Origin: Winogradskya consettensis | Lineage (GTDB): Bacteria > Actinomycetota > Actinomycetes > Mycobacteriales > Micromonosporaceae | Direction of reading: 5' to 3' | DNA: 64,000 nt | NCBI RefSeq assembly: GCF_018332715.1 | Contig: NZ_BOQP01000021.1 | Location: 62,001-126,000, forward strand | Shown here: piece after piece, positions 60,255-64,000 of the stretch | Layout of the letters: each line of letters starts with the position of its first letter | Numbering within the stretch: position 1 is the first letter of the stretch | Made by a program: the position numbers and the translations under genes | The notes under the pieces: model-generated | What the model saw: the letters and a program-made list of their open reading frames with translations, nothing else | The model's database searches: none | Told to the model about the DNA's origin: nothing

Positions 60255-61922
60255 GTGACACGCGTTCGTGCGGCCTGGAGCCGTTTGTCGGTGCTGGTGG
60301 TGCTGGCGCTCGCCGCGCTGGTGCTGCCCGCTGCCCCCGCCAGCGCGCATGCCGCCCTGCTGAACGCCGTTCCGGAGCCGGGGAGCGTCGTCGGCACGGC
60401 ACCCGCCGAGATCGTCGTGCGGTTCAGCGAGTCGATCTCCGTGGTCGAGGGGCGCACCCAGGTGCTCGCCCCGGACGGCAAGCGGATCACCGGTGAGGTC
60501 AGCGCGGAGGGCCCGCTGCTGCGGATCAAGGTCCGGCACGCCGGTCAGCCGCTCGGGACGTACCTGGTCAGCTATCGGATCATCTCCGCCGACAGCCACC
60601 CCGTCGGCGGGGCCATGACGTTCTCGGTGGGCGCGCCGTCGGCCCGGCCGGCCGAGGCCGACCCCACCAAGATCCATCCATCGGTCGCGGTCGCGGTCCC
60701 CACCGGCAAATTCCTCGGGTACGCGGGCCTGACGCTGATCATCGGCCCCGCGCTGCTCCTCGCGCTGCTGTGGCCCCGGCGGCTGTCCCGGCGCGGCCCG
60801 ATCCGGCTCGCGCGTGCCGGGCTCGTCCTGACCGGCGTCGCGACCCTGGCCGGGCTCTGGACCCAGGCGCCGGCCGCCAGCGGGGCGCCGCTGTGGGACG
60901 TGTCCGTGCCCGAGCTCGCCGACGTGCTGGGCAGCGGTTACGGCCTCACCCTGCTCGCCCGGCTGGCCGTGCTCGCCGTGGTCGCGGTCCTCATCCCGCC
61001 GGTGCTGCGTGGGGACTCGGCCCGGTGGCGTTCGGCCGCCCTGGTGGTGCTGGGGCTGGGCGGGCTCGCCACGTGGCCGTTGACCGGGCATGCCGGGGAG
61101 TCGCCGCTGCGTGGGGTGATCGTCGCCGCGGACGTCGTACACATGGCGGCCATGGGGGTCTGGATCGGCGGGCTGGTGACGCTGTCGGTGTTCCTGCTGC
61201 GTCAGGCGCACCCGCGGGTGCTGGGGCGGATCCTGCCGGCGTGGTCGCGGTGGGCCGCACTGTCCGTGGTCTGGCTGGTGGGCGCGGGCGTGGTGCAGGC
61301 CGTCGTGCAGGTCGGGTCGGTGGGCGCGCTGTGGTCCACGGCGTACGGAAAACTTCTGCTCGGCAAGGTTCTGATCCTGGTCATGGTTCTCGGGGTGGCC
61401 GCCCTGGCCCGGCGCTTCGTGCAGCGCTCCGAGGTCGTCACGGCCGGGCCGGGCAGGCTGCGGCGCTCGGTCGGCATCGAGGTCGCCGCGACCGTCGTGG
61501 TGCTCGGGCTCAGCTCGGTGCTGGTGCAGACCACGCCGGGGCGCAGCGTCACCGCCGACAGCGCGCGGACCACCGAGAAGGGCGTGTCGGCGACCCTCAC
61601 CTCCGGCCTGTTCACCCTGCAGTACTACGTCTACCCGGTCGAGCTCGGCGAGAACAACACCGTGCACGGCTTCACCTACACCCCCGAGGGCAAGCCGCTG
61701 GTCGCCGAGGAGTGGACCGTCACCACCCGGCTGCGTGACCAGGACCTCGAACCCGTCTCCGAGCCGATGCTGCCGCTGCCCCCTCGCAACGACGCGGTCG
61801 GCGCCCTGACGTTCCCGTTGCCCGGAACGTACGACATCACGTTCACCGTGCGGACCACCGACATCGATCAGGCGACCGTCCGTACGACGATCACGGTCCC
61901 GCAGGTTCGATCGCGCCCCTGA
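60255..61922 (+). CDS. CopC-CopD fusion protein (copper uptake/resistance)
   Basis: 555-aa membrane protein. A signal peptide (~1-30) is cut before HAALLNAVPEPGS, so the mature N-terminus would be the His of a CopC copper site; a second site lies in ADSHPVGGAMTF. A CopD membrane domain with ~8 helices follows (residues ~145-430, with HAGESPLRGVIVAADVVHMA and VWIGGLVTLSVF). A C-terminal YtkA-like periplasmic domain (~450-550) ends the protein. The GTG at 60255 is the start best suited to the signal peptide; a TTG at 60219 gives a longer version. It is divergent from pgm. Confidence 0.92.
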   Translation: MTRVRAAWSRLSVLVVLALAALVLPAAPASAHAALLNAVPEPGSVVGTAPAEIVVRFSESISVVEGRTQVLAPDGKRITGEVSAEGPLLRIKVRHAGQPLGTYLVSYRIISADSHPVGGAMTFSVGAPSARPAEADPTKIHPSVAVAVPTGKFLGYAGLTLIIGPALLLALLWPRRLSRRGPIRLARAGLVLTGVATLAGLWTQAPAASGAPLWDVSVPELADVLGSGYGLTLLARLAVLAVVAVLIPPVLRGDSARWRSAALVVLGLGGLATWPLTGHAGESPLRGVIVAADVVHMAAMGVWIGGLVTLSVFLLRQAHPRVLGRILPAWSRWAALSVVWLVGAGVVQAVVQVGSVGALWSTAYGKLLLGKVLILVMVLGVAALARRFVQRSEVVTAGPGRLRRSVGIEVAATVVVLGLSSVLVQTTPGRSVTADSARTTEKGVSATLTSGLFTLQYYVYPVELGENNTVHGFTYTPEGKPLVAEEWTVTTRLRDQDLEPVSEPMLPLPPRNDAVGALTFPLPGTYDITFTVRTTDIDQATVRTTITVPQVRSRP

Positions 61923-61962
61923 CTGGGCAGGAAGAGGGCTTCCTCGATACCGGGAGGCCCCA

Positions 61963-62295
61963 GTGCACGTCTCTGTCATCGGCAACCCGGACGACTCGGT
62001 GGTCGTCGCCCTGCGCGGCAACCTCGACCTCGGCAACGGCACCGTCCTCGACACCACCCTCGCCCAGATCCTCGACCGGCCGGTCCCCCGCGTCGTGGTG
62101 GATCTGTCCGGCGTCGACTTCTGCGACTCCACCGGGCTCAGCTCGCTCATCGTCGCCCACAAACGGGCCGAGGCCGCCGGCGGCTGGTTCCGGCTCGCCG
62201 CCCCCAGCAGCTGGCTGCGGGGCCTGCTCGACACGGTGGGCCTCGGTATCGCGTTCACGATCTACCCCACGGTGGCCGACGCACTCGCCGGGTAG
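61963..62295 (+). CDS. STAS domain anti-anti-sigma factor
   Basis: 110-aa STAS protein like SpoIIAA. The strand-helix order is typical: VVVALRGNLDLGNG, PRVVVDLSGVDFCDSTGLSSLI with the phosphorylatable Ser in DSTG, then AAPSSWLRGLLDTVGL. GTG 61963 has GGGAGG before it. It would be dephosphorylated by a SpoIIE-type phosphatase, of which one is at 35512. No partner anti-sigma factor is adjacent. Confidence 0.93.
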   Translation: MHVSVIGNPDDSVVVALRGNLDLGNGTVLDTTLAQILDRPVPRVVVDLSGVDFCDSTGLSSLIVAHKRAEAAGGWFRLAAPSSWLRGLLDTVGLGIAFTIYPTVADALAG

Positions 62296-62304
62296 GGTCT
62301 CGGC

Positions 62305-63090
62305 GTGCTCATCCTGCTACCACCCTCCGAGGGCAAGACCGCTCCCGCCGCCGGGGAACCCGCCGACCACAACGACCTCTGGCTGCCGAAACTCGCGACC
62401 GCCCGCAAACGGGTGCTCACCCGGCTCGTCGCGCTCAGCAAGCGGACCAGTGCCCGGGCCGTCGCCGAGTCGCTCGGCACGCTCGGGCTCAGCGACGGGC
62501 AGCGCGGCGAGCTGGAGCGCAACGCGGCGCTTCTCACGGCACCCGCCGCTCCGGCCGCTCAGGTCTATTCCGGGGTGCTCTACGAGGCCCTCGATCACGC
62601 CACGCTGCCCGATGACGCGCGGGGCTGGGTCGACGAGCGGGCCGTCGTGTTCTCGGGGCTGTGGGGTGTTGTGCGGCTCACCGACCGGATTCCCGCGTAC
62701 CGGTGCTCCGCCGGCGTCGCGCTGCCGGTGATCGGGGGGCTCACGCCGTACTGGAAGAACAGCCTGACCCGCGCCCTGCCGCAGGATGATCTTGTTCTTG
62801 ACCTGCGCAGCGGAGCATATGCCGCGATGTGGACACCGGGCTCGTCGTCACTGGCGCTGCGGGTGCTGCACGAGCGGGTCGTCGACGGCGTGCCGAAGCG
62901 CTCGGTGGTCAGCCACTTCAACAAGGCCACCAAGGGCCGGATGGTACGCGCCCTGGCGCAGGCCGGCGTCACTCCGCGTACGGTCGACGAGCTGATCGTT
63001 GCCCTGCGTGACCTCAAGTGGACGGTCGAGGAGCGGCCGGTCGCGGCCGGCCGCCCCCGTCAGGCTGACGTCATCGTGCGCGAGCTCTAG
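62305..63090 (+). CDS. yaaA: YaaA family peroxide-stress protein
   Basis: 261-aa DUF328/YaaA protein. It starts with LILLPPSEGKT, the conserved family N-terminus, and contains VYSGVLYEALD, VVFSGLWGVVRLTDRIPAYR (split) and NKATKGRMVRAL. E. coli YaaA limits free iron and oxidative DNA damage; the biochemical mechanism is not settled. The GTG at 62305 lies 10 bases after the STAS stop, so the two are probably cotranscribed. Confidence 0.92.
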   Translation: MLILLPPSEGKTAPAAGEPADHNDLWLPKLATARKRVLTRLVALSKRTSARAVAESLGTLGLSDGQRGELERNAALLTAPAAPAAQVYSGVLYEALDHATLPDDARGWVDERAVVFSGLWGVVRLTDRIPAYRCSAGVALPVIGGLTPYWKNSLTRALPQDDLVLDLRSGAYAAMWTPGSSSLALRVLHERVVDGVPKRSVVSHFNKATKGRMVRALAQAGVTPRTVDELIVALRDLKWTVEERPVAAGRPRQADVIVREL

Positions 63091-63093
63091 TTC

Positions 63094-63714
63094 TTACTGC
63101 GCTGCGAGGATGTCCACGACGAAGCGCAGGTCACCGGCCGGCTGACCACCGGTCGGGTTCTCGCCGTAGCCGAGCTCGGCGGGGATGTCGAGCTGCACGC
63201 GGCTGCCCACCGGCACCCCGACCAGGCCCTGGTCCCAGCCCTTGATCAGCTGACCGGCACCGACCGGGAAGACCGCCGCCTCGCCGCGGTCCCAGGACGA
63301 GTCGAACTGCTTGCCGTTGGCGTAGGTCACCCCGATGTAGTTGGCCTGGATGGTCTGCCCGGCTGCCACGGCCGGGCCCTTGCCCACGATGATCGGCGTG
63401 ACGACGAGCTTGGTGAGCCGGCCACCGGTGCCCGCCTTGACCACGGGCTTCTGCTGGAGCGCGGGGTCCACTGCGGCCTGCGGCGGGGCACTGGCCTGCG
63501 GCGCGGGCTCAGTAGCCTGCGGTGCCGCTTCGCTGGGCGCCTCGGCCACGGGAGCCGAGGCAGCAGGCGCGGCGGCGCTTGTCGTCTTGTCGTCGTCGGA
63601 CACCTGGATGCCGATGAAGACGGCGACCAGCACCACGATCACGGCCACTCCGGCGAGTGCGCCCGTGAGCGCCTGGCCACGACGCTTGCTGGCGGTCTTG
63701 TCCTGGACACTCAT
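63094..63714 (-). CDS. Membrane-anchored FKBP-type peptidyl-prolyl isomerase
   Basis: 206-aa protein. A basic N-terminus and a membrane helix (LAGVAVIVVLVAVFIGIQV, ~20-38) are followed by an Ala/Pro-rich linker (~45-95) and a C-terminal FKBP domain with VVTPIIVGKGPAVAAGQTI, YIGVTYANGKQFDSSWDRG and GWDQGLVGVPVGSRV, split. Catalytic aromatic residues of FKBPs are largely kept. It likely folds exported proteins. ATG 63714 was chosen; an ATG at 63816 would add 34 residues without clear similarity. Confidence 0.9.
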   Translation of the reverse strand: MSVQDKTASKRRGQALTGALAGVAVIVVLVAVFIGIQVSDDDKTTSAAAPAASAPVAEAPSEAAPQATEPAPQASAPPQAAVDPALQQKPVVKAGTGGRLTKLVVTPIIVGKGPAVAAGQTIQANYIGVTYANGKQFDSSWDRGEAAVFPVGAGQLIKGWDQGLVGVPVGSRVQLDIPAELGYGENPTGGQPAGDLRFVVDILAAQ

Positions 63715-63911
63715 TGTGTTCTGGATTCTCCTGTCGGATCGGAACACCCCGGAAACTTCGGACACGGTACTCGCCTTACGGACAAGACCCCCGCCGGAAC
63801 CGCCGCGGTTACTCATTTCGCTCTATTGCATCACTCACGGAAGGTGAGACGGTGTACCGGCCCAGCCAACAGCAACGCTCGGCGTAGCGCTTTTTCACCG
63901 GGAGGGTTCGG

Positions 63912-64000
63912 TTGCCGGACGACGGCCGTACGACAGGTCGCCAGCCACAGCCCGGGGGTGGATACAACTTTCGGGCCGGTGGGCGCCGTAATGCCGTACC
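63912..64000 (+). CDS. Possible gene start cut by right window edge
   Basis: From TTG 63912 the frame stays open to base 64000: 29 full codons, then the first two bases of the next. It reads PDDGRTTGRQPQPGGGYNF and then Arg/Gly-rich residues. GGAGGG lies about 5 bases before the TTG. That is suggestive of a real start, divergent from the FKBP gene, but too little is visible to name a product. Confidence 0.4.
   Translation, partial: MPDDGRTTGRQPQPGGGYNFRAGGRRNAV

Overview
The window is high-G+C actinobacterial chromosome. Codon third positions are almost all G or C, GTG/TTG starts and ATGA/GTGA overlaps are common, and the gene set (GlgX, NADP-type 6-phosphogluconate dehydrogenase, DUF3152 and DUF1023 proteins, PAS-SpoIIE phosphatase, MEDS-STAS protein, CopC-CopD fusion, many TetR/MarR/ArsR regulators and SDRs) fits a soil actinomycete, most likely Micromonosporaceae (Actinoplanes-like). 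That placement is inference from gene content. I saw no tRNA, rRNA, CRISPR array, intact insertion sequence or prophage.

Layout. 1-8.7 kb: a two-component pair cut by the window edge, glycogen debranching enzyme, two divergent MFS transporters, a luciferase-like oxidoreductase and an SDR. 8.8-12.5 kb: an XRE regulator, then a low-G+C island holding one DUF6602 protein that abuts and appears to rewrite the C-terminus of an aldo/keto reductase. 12.5-22.8 kb: regulator/target pairs (DoxX-MarR, CocE-type hydrolase-TetR, SDR-TetR, SRPBCC-ArsR), each with a readable inverted repeat between the genes, and a GH115 glucuronidase plus SGNH esterase operon for glucuronoxylan. 22.8-28.2 kb: a second two-component pair, a scar joining fragments of a MarR and a DoxX gene, a MEDS-STAS protein, an internally deleted metallophosphoesterase, and an ECF sigma factor with an SDR. 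28.2-38.1 kb: small membrane and stress proteins, a WXG100-like/DUF1023 pair, Nudix, beta-lactamase-fold hydrolase, SDR, BKACE enzyme, PAS-SpoIIE phosphatase and a transglutaminase-like protease.

38.3-48.7 kb is the most interesting block: one strand, about 10.4 kb, eleven genes, most overlapping by 1-8 bases. It encodes an ABC importer with two tandem NMT1/THI5-like binding lipoproteins, a RutA-like flavin monooxygenase, a RutB-like cysteine hydrolase, an NtaA/DszA-family flavin monooxygenase, an MFS transporter, a stand-alone riboflavin kinase, an unknown protein and two flavin reductases. It reads as a self-contained uptake and oxidative ring-cleavage pathway that makes its own FMN and FMNH2. 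A flavin, pyrimidine or similar N-heterocycle is the best guess for the substrate, and flavin catabolism is a specific testable option.

48.7-64 kb: an orphan MazF/PemK-like protein, gnd, membrane and hypothetical proteins, a TetR/SDR pair, an ICL/PEPM-family enzyme, a GGDEF-EAL protein, pgm, a CopC-CopD fusion, a STAS protein, YaaA, a membrane-anchored FKBP isomerase, and possibly the start of another gene at the right edge.
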